Below are positions 36,026-45,326 of a DNA stretch of 64,000 nucleotides, piece by piece. Each line of letters opens with the position of its first letter. Within the stretch, counting starts at the first letter, position 1. The position numbers were made by a program, and so were the translations under genes. The notes beneath the pieces were generated by a model, which saw only the letters and a list, made by a program, of their open reading frames with translations, made no database searches and was not told where the DNA came from. Origin of the DNA: Leptotrichia sp. oral taxon 221 (lineage in GTDB: Bacteria; Fusobacteriota; Fusobacteriia; Fusobacteriales; Leptotrichiaceae); the NCBI RefSeq assembly GCF_018128245.1, contig NZ_CP072378.1, forward strand, positions 1,426,001-1,490,000, read 5' to 3'.

Positions 36026-37214
36026 TTCTTTCTCCAAGTTTTTTCAAAATTAAATCATACACTCTATCACAGTTCGCTTTATCCGAATATTTCAAAAATT
36101 TTGGTCGCAATTTTTCGATTTTTTCATACAAATTCTTTTCATATTTAAAATTATTATTCGTTAAATCTATAATTCCTTGAACGCATTCATCCACATTATA
36201 AACCGCTTTCCCAAATAATTCCTTATCCAAATCAACATACGATCCAACTTTCTCCTGATATTCATCTTTATCAAACTGAAAAAATAAAATTGGTTTATTC
36301 AAATAAAAGAAATCATACGCAACACTTGAATAATCCGTAATCAAAATCTTCGACTTTTGTAATTCCTTCGTAATTTCACTTTCTTTTGGCAATAATTGAA
36401 CATTTTTCCCTAATTTTATTTTACTAAAACTCTTTAAATAATCTTGCATCAACTGATGAATATAAATATTAAATTTTATATTATTTTCTTCTAAAAATTT
36501 ATTCAATTTTTCATTCGTCACAAGCTCCATAATATTTTTAAAATATTCTGTATCCTCAATTTTAGCATCTTCCAACTTAATCCAGTTTCTCCAAGTCGGC
36601 ATAAAGAAAATTTCTTTTTCACTAACTTCCACTCGGTACAACTTGTCATATCTTGGATATCCTGTCACAAAAGCCGTATTTTCAGGAACTTCCCACCAAG
36701 TTGTAGTTTTTACTTTTCTCTCAAATTCTGAATCGCAAATATTGACATCATAAGATTTTACCAACTCTTCTGCTATCTTTTCTGTTTTAGCATTCATCGC
36801 TTTTCTCACTTTAAATCCAACTGTTCCATGATTCAAGAATACTTTCAACGTTTTGTAATGAAATCTATTCACAAACGGTACAACAAACAAATACGGAGCA
36901 ATATCAGCTGAAATTGAGTGGGAAAATAATACAACTTCCGCATGCATAAAATACAAATACGCATTAACACTCCCTTTTATTAATTTTCCACCTAAAATTT
37001 TCTTCCTAATTTTTGCACCTTCATTCAAAACCCAAAATTCTTCTATTTCTGGTTTTGCACGTAAATACTCATAAATCGCTCTTCCATTATCAACATATAA
37101 TTCTCCTGCATTTCCACCAACTAACCAAATTTTTCGTCCCTTAAACTTTTTCTTAGTAAAAGGATACAAGAAATACGCTATCAACATATTGATTAAACAT
37201 TTAATTTTATCCAT
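36000..37214 (-). CDS. CDP-glycerol-type glycerophosphotransferase (TagB/TagF-like)
   Basis: 404 residues from ATG 37214 with AAAGGG upstream; a GTG 21 bp earlier is less likely. The family pattern (Glyphos_transf) is seen in FLNHGTVGFKVRK (near residue 125), FVTGYPRYDKLY, ILITDYSSVAYDFFYLNKPILFFQFDKDEY and the C-terminal RVYDLILKKL. Members transfer glycerol- or ribitol-phosphate from CDP-donors to teichoic acids or, in Gram-negatives, to polysaccharide. There is no CDP-glycerol synthesis gene in the window. It suggests a phosphate-modified surface glycan. Confidence 0.86.
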   Translation of the reverse strand: MDKIKCLINMLIAYFLYPFTKKKFKGRKIWLVGGNAGELYVDNGRAIYEYLRAKPEIEEFWVLNEGAKIRKKILGGKLIKGSVNAYLYFMHAEVVLFSHSISADIAPYLFVVPFVNRFHYKTLKVFLNHGTVGFKVRKAMNAKTEKIAEELVKSYDVNICDSEFERKVKTTTWWEVPENTAFVTGYPRYDKLYRVEVSEKEIFFMPTWRNWIKLEDAKIEDTEYFKNIMELVTNEKLNKFLEENNIKFNIYIHQLMQDYLKSFSKIKLGKNVQLLPKESEITKELQKSKILITDYSSVAYDFFYLNKPILFFQFDKDEYQEKVGSYVDLDKELFGKAVYNVDECVQGIIDLTNNNFKYEKNLYEKIEKLRPKFLKYSDKANCDRVYDLILKKLGERNEKENNKR

Positions 37215-37234
37215 CTTTAACCCTTTCTTTATCA

Positions 37235-38074
37235 CTATTTTCTAATCTGATATTTATTAAACCCCTGTATTCTTCCTTTCAACACAACTCTATGATAACT
37301 TCTATTTTTTGTAACAATCATTCCCACAAAACTTCTCAATAATTTTTTCCAATATTCAAAAATGTAGAAATAATTTTTTCTCAATTTTACTTCTTTCTTC
37401 ACTAACGCTCCATAACCTAAAGCATATTTATAGGCTCTCTCTAAGTCAGCGTAATTCCCTTTTTTTGCTGGATGAAAAATGATATCATTCGCATAATATC
37501 TACCTTTATAACCTTTATGCAACAGTGTTAAAACATAATCCGTTTCTTCTCCACTTCCAAAAACCGAACCCACTCCTAAATTTTCATCAAATAAGACAAT
37601 TTCATCTTGTCTATAATTCACAAAAAAAGTTATTGATTTAACTGTTTTTGAAACATTGTTTGGCTTTATATCCATATCAGTAGTTTCCATTATTCCTGTC
37701 CCATAATCTTTCCCACGTTCAAGTGTTCGACATGAATAAATTCTATACGCCTTTTTCTTCTCAAAAAACGACACTACTTTTTCAATCGTATCTGGCTGAT
37801 ATTCGCAATCATCATCAGGAAAACCAATGATTTCCCCTTCTCTAGCTATAAGTCCTTTATTCCTATTTAAACTCAATCCTTTTTGAGAACTTCTTATATA
37901 TTTTATTTCTATCTTATCTTCATATTTCATTACAATATCTAACACTCGTCTATCTGGATTCTGATCTACCACTATTAATTCAAAATCCTGGTAAGTTTGT
38001 TGTACTAAACTTTGTAAAAATAAGTCAAGCTCTTTTGTAACATTAATTGTAGGCATAATCAATGAAACTTTCAT
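37235..38074 (-). CDS. Glycosyltransferase family 2
   Basis: 279 residues from ATG 38074 (AGGAGGG upstream). The N-terminus is KVSLIMPTINVTKELDLFLQSLVQQTYQDFELIVVDQN, followed by GFPDDDCEYQPDTIEKVV as the metal-site DDD, then the acceptor region with GSGEETDYVLTLLHKGYKG. The C-terminus is basic with a possible amphipathic helix. It is soluble or peripherally membrane-bound. It is in the cluster between the exported phosphatase-fold gene and the glycerophosphotransferase, in the same orientation with very short gaps. Confidence 0.9.
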   Translation of the reverse strand: MKVSLIMPTINVTKELDLFLQSLVQQTYQDFELIVVDQNPDRRVLDIVMKYEDKIEIKYIRSSQKGLSLNRNKGLIAREGEIIGFPDDDCEYQPDTIEKVVSFFEKKKAYRIYSCRTLERGKDYGTGIMETTDMDIKPNNVSKTVKSITFFVNYRQDEIVLFDENLGVGSVFGSGEETDYVLTLLHKGYKGRYYANDIIFHPAKKGNYADLERAYKYALGYGALVKKEVKLRKNYFYIFEYWKKLLRSFVGMIVTKNRSYHRVVLKGRIQGFNKYQIRK

Positions 38075-38092
38075 CAATTTCCCTCCTTTTCT

Positions 38093-38866
38093 CTATTTTA
38101 TATCTACAATCGCCATATATGGCAAGTGATCAGATAATTTTGTCCAATCTTGAGAACTATCTTTTATGAAATAACTTTCTTTCACTTTCCATTTATTTGA
38201 TTTACTTCCAAAAATATAGTCTATTCTCGGATCTTTTAATGTTCTAAGATTTTCTTTTTTATCCTCCATATAAGTATCTCTCCAATTTCTAGTAAGTCCT
38301 GAATAATAAGTTGTTGTTGGTAAAATATTCAAATCTCCACTTAAAAATTTAATATCATCTTTATCAAAAAAATTCGTAAATACATCAAGTGAATCCATTT
38401 CTTCAGCCTTCAACTTAGTTTGAAAATCCAAATGTGTATTCATAATCAAAACTTTTTTCCCAAATGCCTTTTTATCAAGTTCAGCAATTATCACTTGTCT
38501 TCTTTCAATACCATCGGATGGCAATTCATACGAATAAATCTTTTCTAACGGATATCTTGAAATAAAGGAAATTCCATATTCTCCACCGTCATAATTTCTT
38601 GATTTTTGAAAATAATAATATTGATATCCTAATTCTGCTGCTATATCCATTGTTACATCTCTAAATTTACTTCTTTTAGTGTATTTATCTACTTCTTGAA
38701 GCGATACAAAATCTGGCTTATACGGTTTTATACTCTCTCCTAATTTTCTTCCATTAGTTAATCTCGCACCATAAATATTATAAGTCATTAATCTCAATTC
38801 TTTTGCCCAGCTAACGGTTGCTCCTGCAATCATTAACGACAACAATATTTTTTTAAATTTACTCAT
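38093..38866 (-). CDS. Exported endonuclease/exonuclease/phosphatase-family protein
   Basis: 257 residues with a signal peptide (residues 1-21, ending TVSWA). The EEP fold is complete: LRLMTYNIYGAR, FVSLQEVDKYT (metal Glu), NTHLDFQT, FLSGDLNILPTT (Asp-Asn), RIDYIF and LSDHLPYMAIV (catalytic Asp-His). These metal enzymes act on phosphodiester bonds: nucleic acid, sphingomyelin or phosphoinositides. Export points to an extracellular or periplasmic substrate. It sits among polysaccharide genes but follows a short intergenic region of 96 bp, so it may have its own promoter. Confidence 0.85.
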   Translation of the reverse strand: MSKFKKILLSLMIAGATVSWAKELRLMTYNIYGARLTNGRKLGESIKPYKPDFVSLQEVDKYTKRSKFRDVTMDIAAELGYQYYYFQKSRNYDGGEYGISFISRYPLEKIYSYELPSDGIERRQVIIAELDKKAFGKKVLIMNTHLDFQTKLKAEEMDSLDVFTNFFDKDDIKFLSGDLNILPTTTYYSGLTRNWRDTYMEDKKENLRTLKDPRIDYIFGSKSNKWKVKESYFIKDSSQDWTKLSDHLPYMAIVDIK

Positions 38867-38962
38867 TTTTCTAATTTATCTCCTAACCTTTTTTTGTCCT
38901 ATCATTGTAGATGAACTTTTCATTCAATTATATCACTTTTTTTTATATCTACCAAATTTTTC

Positions 38963-39748
38963 TTACCTTTTTTCTTTTAAATAATATCTAGCAATTATTC
39001 TAGCCTTTTTCACTAATTTTTTTACTCCTGATAAATGTTTTGTTTCCAAAAATAATCTAGCCTTTAAACTGCTCCAACTATCATTCCACCAATGTATTCC
39101 ATAAGTTTCAGGCTTTATGCAATCATCTGTATATTTTTCATGAAAACCGTAAGGATAAAAATATTCTTTTGGAAAAATCACTATTTCTCCATTTTTCAAT
39201 AAATTTTCTCGTTTTTCACTCAAATTATATCTTTTCTCAAAAGTGTAAGTAAAAATTTTTGGTATTGTCCAAATCGGTTTTTCCCAAATATCTTTTTCAT
39301 AAAATTCATATATATCTTTCAATACTTCATTGTGCTTCGTTGTCCCAAAAATTCCGACACTTATGTGCTTCTCGTCTTCGTAACCTATAAAAAAATTCAT
39401 TTTTTTTGATTTTTCATTATTTTGTTCTTGAAAAAAAGAAATTTTCTCTTCTAAAATCGGTGTTAAATCCTTTATTATTTCCATATCTGTGTCGACATAA
39501 ATTCCTGAATTTTCATACATAAAATGCACTCTCATATAATCTGAAACATATGCCCACAAGCGTCTTTCATAACACTCACGAAAAAAACTATTTTTCGCAA
39601 AATGTTTTTCCATATCAAAATTTTTCTCATTAATCTCAATTATCTCAAAATCTGGTAAATTCTTTTTCCAAGATTCCAAACATTTGTAGAAAATATCTGG
39701 CTTTTTTGCATTTCCTATCCAAACATAATATATTTTCTTTTCTATCAT
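38963..39748 (-). CDS. Glycosyltransferase with DxD (GT32-like)
   Basis: 261 residues. It opens KKIYYVWIGNAKKPDIFYKCLESWKKNLPDFEI, the start typical of capsular and mannosyl-type GT32 enzymes. YVSDYMRVHFMYENSGIYVDTDMEI carries the DxD metal site (DTD), and HWWNDSW lies near the end. It is a cytosolic retaining transferase working on lipid-linked glycan. It lies 16 bp after the polymerase-like gene, in the same transcript. Confidence 0.9.
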   Translation of the reverse strand: MIEKKIYYVWIGNAKKPDIFYKCLESWKKNLPDFEIIEINEKNFDMEKHFAKNSFFRECYERRLWAYVSDYMRVHFMYENSGIYVDTDMEIIKDLTPILEEKISFFQEQNNEKSKKMNFFIGYEDEKHISVGIFGTTKHNEVLKDIYEFYEKDIWEKPIWTIPKIFTYTFEKRYNLSEKRENLLKNGEIVIFPKEYFYPYGFHEKYTDDCIKPETYGIHWWNDSWSSLKARLFLETKHLSGVKKLVKKARIIARYYLKEKR

Positions 39749-39764
39749 TTTTTTCTCCTATTTT

Positions 39765-41162
39765 TTAAACTAGAGCTTTCTTGCTCTCAATTCTCCTGTA
39801 CATAAAATCAATGCTGAAAACTACTACATAAACTGCAACTAACATTGCCATATTTTTGAATAATCCTTCTCCAAAAAATGAACCTCTTGGAATATAAAAT
39901 AAATTTGGAATAAAATAGTAACTTGTTAGCAATAAAAATCTATTTTTTACAACGTATTTTTCATATTTAATAATTAAAATTCCCAAAATTATCGAAATCA
40001 AAATTATCCAAAAATATCCTAAATCATACATTTCTGCTATATAATTTGAACCAATTCCTTCTCCCTTCAAATACGCAGCTGGATTTAGCTCATAAGTTAA
40101 TTTATCCGCAAGTGAATTTGTTTGTAACAATGTTTCAGGCGATTGTGGTTGAAATCCAAATAATCCTTGCAAAATATACGGATATGGACCAATTCCAACT
40201 ATTTTATTCTTTAAATCAATCGTATATCCTAAAACCAAATAACTTACACCTTGCGAGAATAAAAAATCATACACAGTTTTTATCAAATCGAAACTGAATA
40301 TTTTTTTACTTCGAATCGAAACTAAGACTTGTGAAAATATCATTGTAAATCCAACTAATTTTACCATTGTCTTAGCTTTTATTTTTATTCCATAAACTTT
40401 CGCATAATACCACATTATAAATAGTAATTGTGTCAAAAATATCGCTCTAGCACCTTTAAATGAATCTAATAATTTTACCATCAAATACAATCCAGAAACT
40501 GTTAAAAACTTTTTCTTTGTCGGAATAGAAATTAAAAATATCAAAAATCCTATCGTCATCACGGTTCCAGACCCTTTTGTGAAAAACGGATACTCTACAC
40601 CCTTCAAAATTCCCGTATAATACGCTTCATACCCAGCTTGTAAAATAACTTTCAATTGTATAAACATTTTGTAAGCTAAAGCTGGTAAAGAAATAATGAA
40701 TAATGTCAATCCTACATTTGAATATAAATTATTACTCGCTAATGTAATTCCACCTTTTAATTCTATTTCATCTTCATTCAAAATTCCTATAAAAAATCCC
40801 AAATGAGTACATAACAAAACAATCAAAAATACTATTATTATTTCCTGCCTAACCTCATAGAAAAAATAATAATTTGCAAACTTCGTCGCCCAACCAAACT
40901 CTTTATAATTTACAACATCTAAAAAAACTCTTGTAAAATTAAATAAAAATGATGTGTACAAGAAAATCATATACGAATTTAACCAATCAAGATAGATTTT
41001 CGCTGTAACAAACGTGTAAACATAAACTCCCATCAGTAAATATTCTAAAAATTTCGTTTCTACAATTTCATTTGTATATACTGCACTAGTCTTTAAAAAA
41101 AACACAAACGCAATTACAAACAGATGAAAAACTAGAAAAAATATTTTATCTTTTTTTATCAT
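39765..41162 (-). CDS. Wzy-like O-antigen/polysaccharide polymerase
   Basis: 465 residues with about eleven membrane segments and a larger periplasmic loop containing PYPYILQGLFGFQPQSPETLL and LNPAAYLKGEGIGSNYIAEMYDLGYF. This pattern matches the oligosaccharide polymerase (O-antigen polysaccharide polymerase Wzy) group. It would join repeat units at the outer face of the inner membrane. No flippase (Wzx) or chain-length regulator is visible in the window, so part of the pathway is elsewhere. The repeats are polymerised before ligation, possibly by the ligase-like protein at 49886. Confidence 0.82.
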   Translation of the reverse strand: MIKKDKIFFLVFHLFVIAFVFFLKTSAVYTNEIVETKFLEYLLMGVYVYTFVTAKIYLDWLNSYMIFLYTSFLFNFTRVFLDVVNYKEFGWATKFANYYFFYEVRQEIIIVFLIVLLCTHLGFFIGILNEDEIELKGGITLASNNLYSNVGLTLFIISLPALAYKMFIQLKVILQAGYEAYYTGILKGVEYPFFTKGSGTVMTIGFLIFLISIPTKKKFLTVSGLYLMVKLLDSFKGARAIFLTQLLFIMWYYAKVYGIKIKAKTMVKLVGFTMIFSQVLVSIRSKKIFSFDLIKTVYDFLFSQGVSYLVLGYTIDLKNKIVGIGPYPYILQGLFGFQPQSPETLLQTNSLADKLTYELNPAAYLKGEGIGSNYIAEMYDLGYFWIILISIILGILIIKYEKYVVKNRFLLLTSYYFIPNLFYIPRGSFFGEGLFKNMAMLVAVYVVVFSIDFMYRRIESKKALV

Positions 41163-41186
41163 CTTTCCTCCTTTTTTATAATAAAG

Positions 41187-42077
41187 TTATTTTCTCGTAA
41201 CCTTTGAAACCATATAAATTCCAATCGGTAATGCTAAAAACAAAAACATTTTTGCTTCATTCGCTTTCCATATTTTACTAAAATTATATCCTGCAACTTT
41301 ACAAAATTTATAATAAACTGCATTATTCAAAATTTTTTCTTTAAAACTCATTTTATGCCTATTTCTCTCATTATGATACAATGCCTGTCCTCTCGGATTT
41401 CTCAACAACAAATCATTATATTTAGAAGTCAAACCATCATTTTGATATTCTTTTATCTCAATTTTTTCATTCACATAAAACATTTTATATCTCTCAGAAA
41501 TTCTATTATAAACAACCGCTTCCGTCGTAAATTTTTCGCCTTCAAATACTGGAAACGGATATTTTTTTATAACTTCCGTCTTAAACATCAACCCTTTGTC
41601 GCCCTTCACGCCAAACTTATTATAAATATCAAATTGAGACGCAATCATTTTATTTTCAGGAAATTTCGTTCCAATAATTTTTCCATCAGGATATATCGAT
41701 AAATAGCCCATTCCAGCAATTTTATCAAAACTTATTTTCTCTGATTTTTTCAACTCTTCCCAATATTCTAAAATCTTTTCAAGTCCATTTTCCACATACT
41801 CATCATCAGAATCCAAACACACAAATAATTCTCCTTGTGCCTTTTCCACTCCAAAATTATATGCTCTTTGTTTCCCCCCATTTTCCTTATAAAAATACTT
41901 AATATCCAAAATCTTTTCTCGCTGAAACTCTTCCACAATTTTCCCAGTATTGTCTGTCGAACCATCATCGACAATCACCCACTCAAAATCCTTAAAAGTC
42001 TGTTTTTTCAACGATTCATACAATTTTTTCAATAAATTTTCACGATTATATGTTGGAGTAAATATTGTAAATTTCAT
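41187..42077 (-). CDS. Glycosyltransferase family 2
   Basis: 296 residues from ATG 42077, chosen because GGGAG precedes it; an upstream ATG lacks a site. The GT-A domain is KFTIFTPTYNRENLLKKLYESLKKQTFKDFEWVIVDDGSTDNT, then VCLDSDDEYVENGLEKILEYWEE with the DxDD metal site. A C-terminal hydrophobic helix (MFLFLALPIGIYMVSK) suggests membrane attachment. It is the first gene of the polysaccharide cluster in transcription order within the window. Confidence 0.9.
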   Translation of the reverse strand: MKFTIFTPTYNRENLLKKLYESLKKQTFKDFEWVIVDDGSTDNTGKIVEEFQREKILDIKYFYKENGGKQRAYNFGVEKAQGELFVCLDSDDEYVENGLEKILEYWEELKKSEKISFDKIAGMGYLSIYPDGKIIGTKFPENKMIASQFDIYNKFGVKGDKGLMFKTEVIKKYPFPVFEGEKFTTEAVVYNRISERYKMFYVNEKIEIKEYQNDGLTSKYNDLLLRNPRGQALYHNERNRHKMSFKEKILNNAVYYKFCKVAGYNFSKIWKANEAKMFLFLALPIGIYMVSKVTRK

Positions 42078-42162
42078 TTTTCTCCCTTCTAATTTTTTCA
42101 TTATCTTTTTTCAGTATATTATATCATTTTATTGACTTTTTTGTTATCAAAAATTAATGCTT

Positions 42163-43356
42163 CTATTCCACAATTTTTCGCCTAATCGATTTATCAAAAT
42201 TCGTCAAAATATTATCTTGAATTGTATTTGCCCATTTTGCCATTTTTAATAACGTTATTTCTTCATCACCTTGAACACCAATAATTACAGCTTTATCTCC
42301 TACAGAAACCCCCTCAATATCTGTCACATCAACCAAAATCATATCCATGCAAACCTCTCCCAAAATATACGCCTTTTCCCCTTTTATCAAAATATATGAA
42401 TTACTTGATTCTATTTGTTTTTTCAACCCATGTGCATACCCAATCGGAACAATCGCTACAACCGTATCTCGCTCTAATAATCCATTATTTCCATAAGAAA
42501 CCTGCTCCCCCTTACGAACCTTACGAAGACTAATTATTTTTGAATGAAGATTTATCACTTGCTCTAATCCAACCCTTTCTGAAAGCGGTTCCATCCCATA
42601 AATCGCCATTCCCACTCTTCCAAAATCATAATTATACTTTTTCCCATACTTAAATAACAACGGACTCGCCTGTAAATGAGTATATCTATAATCAATTCCC
42701 ATATTTTGAAAAATTTTCAAAAATTCCTCATACTTTTTAACTTGTGCCTCTGTTTTCTCAAGATTTTCACTGTCAGAAATATGAGAAAAAATTGATACAA
42801 TCTCTAACTTACCTCTATTTTCAACAGTTTTAACATCTTCTACCTTTTTATCACATTCCAAAAATCTCTTATTTTCATTTCTAACTTGAAATCTTTTTAA
42901 AATACCACACAATTCTTCTATTTCATCCCCATCAAATCCCAATCTATTCATTCCAGTATTTAACTTTATATGAATTTTTATATTATTTTTCCCCTCTTCC
43001 AAAATTTCACTAAAAATTTTCTCATATTCTCGAAACTGAAAAAGACTGTAAATCGTCAATTCAATCCCATTTTCTACAGCTATTCTAATATCTTCAACTT
43101 CCGTATAATTCAGCATCATAACATTTACTTCTTTCAAAAATTTTTCCCTCGAAATTTTTTTTATCTCCAAAGCCTCCTCGATATAAGCAACCGCATAATA
43201 ATTACACCCATTTTCAATCAAAATCGGTAAAATATTCTCAATTCCCAAACCGTAAGCATCATCCTTCAAAACATAAATGATATTTTCATTTATGCTTTTA
43301 ATTTTTTCTAGATTTTTTTCTATTTTATTTCTACTAATTTCTAAATCAATTAACAT
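42163..43356 (-). CDS. alr: Alanine racemase
   Basis: 397 residues. It is a PLP enzyme making D-alanine for peptidoglycan. The PLP lysine lies in YVLKDDAYGLG (about residue 31), and the barrel and C-terminal beta domain are complete: IHIKLNTGMNRLGFD, GRVGMAIYGMEPL, VRKGEQVSYGNNG, VAIVPIGYAHGLKK and ILGEVCMDMILVDVT. There is a mid-protein insertion (about residues 145-170: RNENKRFLECDKKVEDVKTV) making it slightly longer than typical. It is a separate gene with a terminator region downstream of the next upstream unit at 43483. Confidence 0.95.
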   Translation of the reverse strand: MLIDLEISRNKIEKNLEKIKSINENIIYVLKDDAYGLGIENILPILIENGCNYYAVAYIEEALEIKKISREKFLKEVNVMMLNYTEVEDIRIAVENGIELTIYSLFQFREYEKIFSEILEEGKNNIKIHIKLNTGMNRLGFDGDEIEELCGILKRFQVRNENKRFLECDKKVEDVKTVENRGKLEIVSIFSHISDSENLEKTEAQVKKYEEFLKIFQNMGIDYRYTHLQASPLLFKYGKKYNYDFGRVGMAIYGMEPLSERVGLEQVINLHSKIISLRKVRKGEQVSYGNNGLLERDTVVAIVPIGYAHGLKKQIESSNSYILIKGEKAYILGEVCMDMILVDVTDIEGVSVGDKAVIIGVQGDEEITLLKMAKWANTIQDNILTNFDKSIRRKIVE

Positions 43357-43482
43357 TCTTTTTTCCTTTTTTATTTTCTATTTTTTTATTATCTTACTAA
43401 AAATTTTTCATTCTCTAAGTCATATAATAAAAATTTGATATTTTTCTATTTAAAACACATAATACATTTTTAATTATACTAA

Positions 43483-43518
43483 AAAAGACTAGATTTTTCT
43501 ATAATTTTCTAGTCTTTT
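43483..43518 (-). terminator. Terminator after 43539 gene
   Basis: AAAAGACTAGA pairs perfectly with TCTAGTCTTTT around a 14-base loop, with T-run in either direction. It ends the 43539-45111 transcript before alr. Confidence 0.85.
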
Positions 43519-43538
43519 CAAAAATAAATATTTTTCTA

Positions 43539-44249
43539 TTATTTCAATTCGTCCGATAATCCCCATTCCCCATTTACTTTTTTAAGAATACATGGAATAT
43601 TTTTTTCAATCACTATTTCTGATGTTGTATTTTTCAATGCAATCTCTATTTGATTTATAAGTTCATCATAAATAATGTTGATAACTCTAATTTTTTCATT
43701 CTCATTACCTGGTTTTTCCATAAAATCCAGTTCATCTTCACTATTATAACCTAGCTTTTTTAATATTATTGCTGCAATATCCTCATCTGAAATTTTATCT
43801 AAAGCTTCTAGCCCTTTATTTAAATCTTTCATTTTCATATCATATACTACATCAGCGGTATTTTCATCAATAAATTTAATTTTCTTTACAGAAAATGAAA
43901 TAGACACATTTGATATAAAAACATCTATAAATTTCTTTTGATATTTTTCCTCTAACTCTTTTTTTCTCGAACTACTCATTTTAATATCTTTATCAAACAA
44001 ATCAATATCTTTATCAAACAAATTCATATTGCCTTTTTCTACTTCTTTACTCATTTCTGCTATTGCGCTGCTAAAAATTATTTTTGAAATAGGTTGTAAA
44101 TCTCTTTGTAGTGCTTTTTCTATTTTAGAAGATTCACTTTCCATCACTTCTTGCGATATTTGAACACCTTTATTCTTCTGAAGAGTAATCGTCCCCGCAA
44201 ATCCATTTCCCATAACTGCTAACATCATTACAAACAATAATTTTTTCAT
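43539..44249 (-). CDS. Exported protein of unknown function
   Basis: 236 residues with a signal peptide (MKKLLFVMMLAVMGNGFAG). The mature part is helical and charged, with a short tandem duplication (LFDKDIDLFDKDI near residue 80) and the segment VKKIKFIDENTADVVYDMKMKD that could be a small beta domain of the kind in SnoaL/DUF-type proteins. It ends CILKKVNGEWGLSDELK, a pattern typical of secreted NTF2-like modules. No catalytic motif was seen. It lies 73 bp after the lipase-like gene. Confidence 0.7.
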   Translation of the reverse strand: MKKLLFVMMLAVMGNGFAGTITLQKNKGVQISQEVMESESSKIEKALQRDLQPISKIIFSSAIAEMSKEVEKGNMNLFDKDIDLFDKDIKMSSSRKKELEEKYQKKFIDVFISNVSISFSVKKIKFIDENTADVVYDMKMKDLNKGLEALDKISDEDIAAIILKKLGYNSEDELDFMEKPGNENEKIRVINIIYDELINQIEIALKNTTSEIVIEKNIPCILKKVNGEWGLSDELK

Positions 44250-44322
44250 AAACTTCTATCTCCTTTGTGAATTTTATTTTTTATAAGTATTATAACACAA
44301 AATTCTATTTGATTCCACACTT

Positions 44323-45111
44323 TTATTTTCTATCATCAGAAAAATATTCTAAAATTTCTTTTACAACCTCGTCTGATTTTAAAATGCTTGTATGAGTTTT
44401 CCCGTCAATCACTTTAAAACGACAATTTTTCAATCGAGCAGTTTCAATTGGAACCATACCGTCATCTTTTCCTTTTATCATAAGCGAATACAAAGGATTA
44501 TTTGTTTTATTTCCAATAATTACATAACAATCGTAATCTGGTTCGCCTAGCTGATTCACAAAACTATTTTCATTAACTTTTATTTGTCTCACGGCTTTTC
44601 CTAAAATTGGACTCAATGCTTCAGAAAAAATATTATCGGCTATAGAACTTCCATGAGAAGGCGGAGAAATAAATACAACTTTTCCCAATTCATCGATTTT
44701 ACTCTCTTTCAATTTATGTCGCAAAACAACTGATCCTAGTGAATGAACTACAAAATTCATTTTTAATTTTGATTTGCCTTCATTTAATCTTCTCTCATTC
44801 ACTTGCTCTAATTTCTTCAATTCTCCATCAATTTCTGGATTAATATATTTTTCAACCATTCCTTGAATATCTTCCTTCGTTGTCGGATACTGAATACTAA
44901 TTCCTGCATATCCTTTTTCTTCCATCTTCCCCTTAATGTACGATAAATCATCCAATTTTCCATAAATACCATGAATAAACACAACGATATCTTTATCAGT
45001 CGTATTAATATTTCCAAACTCTTCCACTTTAAATTCATGAGTCAATATTCCCGCTCTAAGTGTAAATCCCACTAACAATGGTAAACCAATTACCGCTAAT
45101 ACATTTTTCAT
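44323..45111 (-). CDS. Exported lipase-like alpha/beta hydrolase
   Basis: 262 residues from ATG 45111 (AAAGGAG upstream). A signal peptide covers about residues 1-20. The oxyanion motif is VVFIHGIYGKLDD, the nucleophile elbow is VVHSLGS (Ser124), and the acid/His pair is likely GKDDGMVPIE and DGKTHTSIL. It resembles PGAP1-like and triacylglycerol lipases. It would act in the periplasm or outside. Immediately downstream lies another exported protein; the two may be co-transcribed. A terminator and AT-rich region precede it. Confidence 0.82.
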   Translation of the reverse strand: MKNVLAVIGLPLLVGFTLRAGILTHEFKVEEFGNINTTDKDIVVFIHGIYGKLDDLSYIKGKMEEKGYAGISIQYPTTKEDIQGMVEKYINPEIDGELKKLEQVNERRLNEGKSKLKMNFVVHSLGSVVLRHKLKESKIDELGKVVFISPPSHGSSIADNIFSEALSPILGKAVRQIKVNENSFVNQLGEPDYDCYVIIGNKTNNPLYSLMIKGKDDGMVPIETARLKNCRFKVIDGKTHTSILKSDEVVKEILEYFSDDRK

Positions 45112-45290
45112 TACTACTCCTTTCATATCCGATTTCCCCTCTCATTTCCTATCCAAACTTCCAACAATATACTCACATCATTTAAACTTAATATTTGTGT
45201 AAAAAATAATCATCGTTTTATATTTGATTTTAAATCAGTTTCACTACAATATCAATTTTTATTAAATATAATAATAATGTAATAATTTAG

Positions 45291-45316
45291 AAAAAGACTA
45301 GTTTCCTAGCCTTCTT
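45291..45316 (-). terminator. Terminator after DUF4300 lipoprotein gene
   Basis: Minus-strand AAGGCTAG, GAAA tetraloop, CTAGTCTT with one G-U pair and a T-run. It separates the 45327 gene from the lipase-like gene. Confidence 0.7.
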
Positions 45317-45326
45317 CTTCTATATT

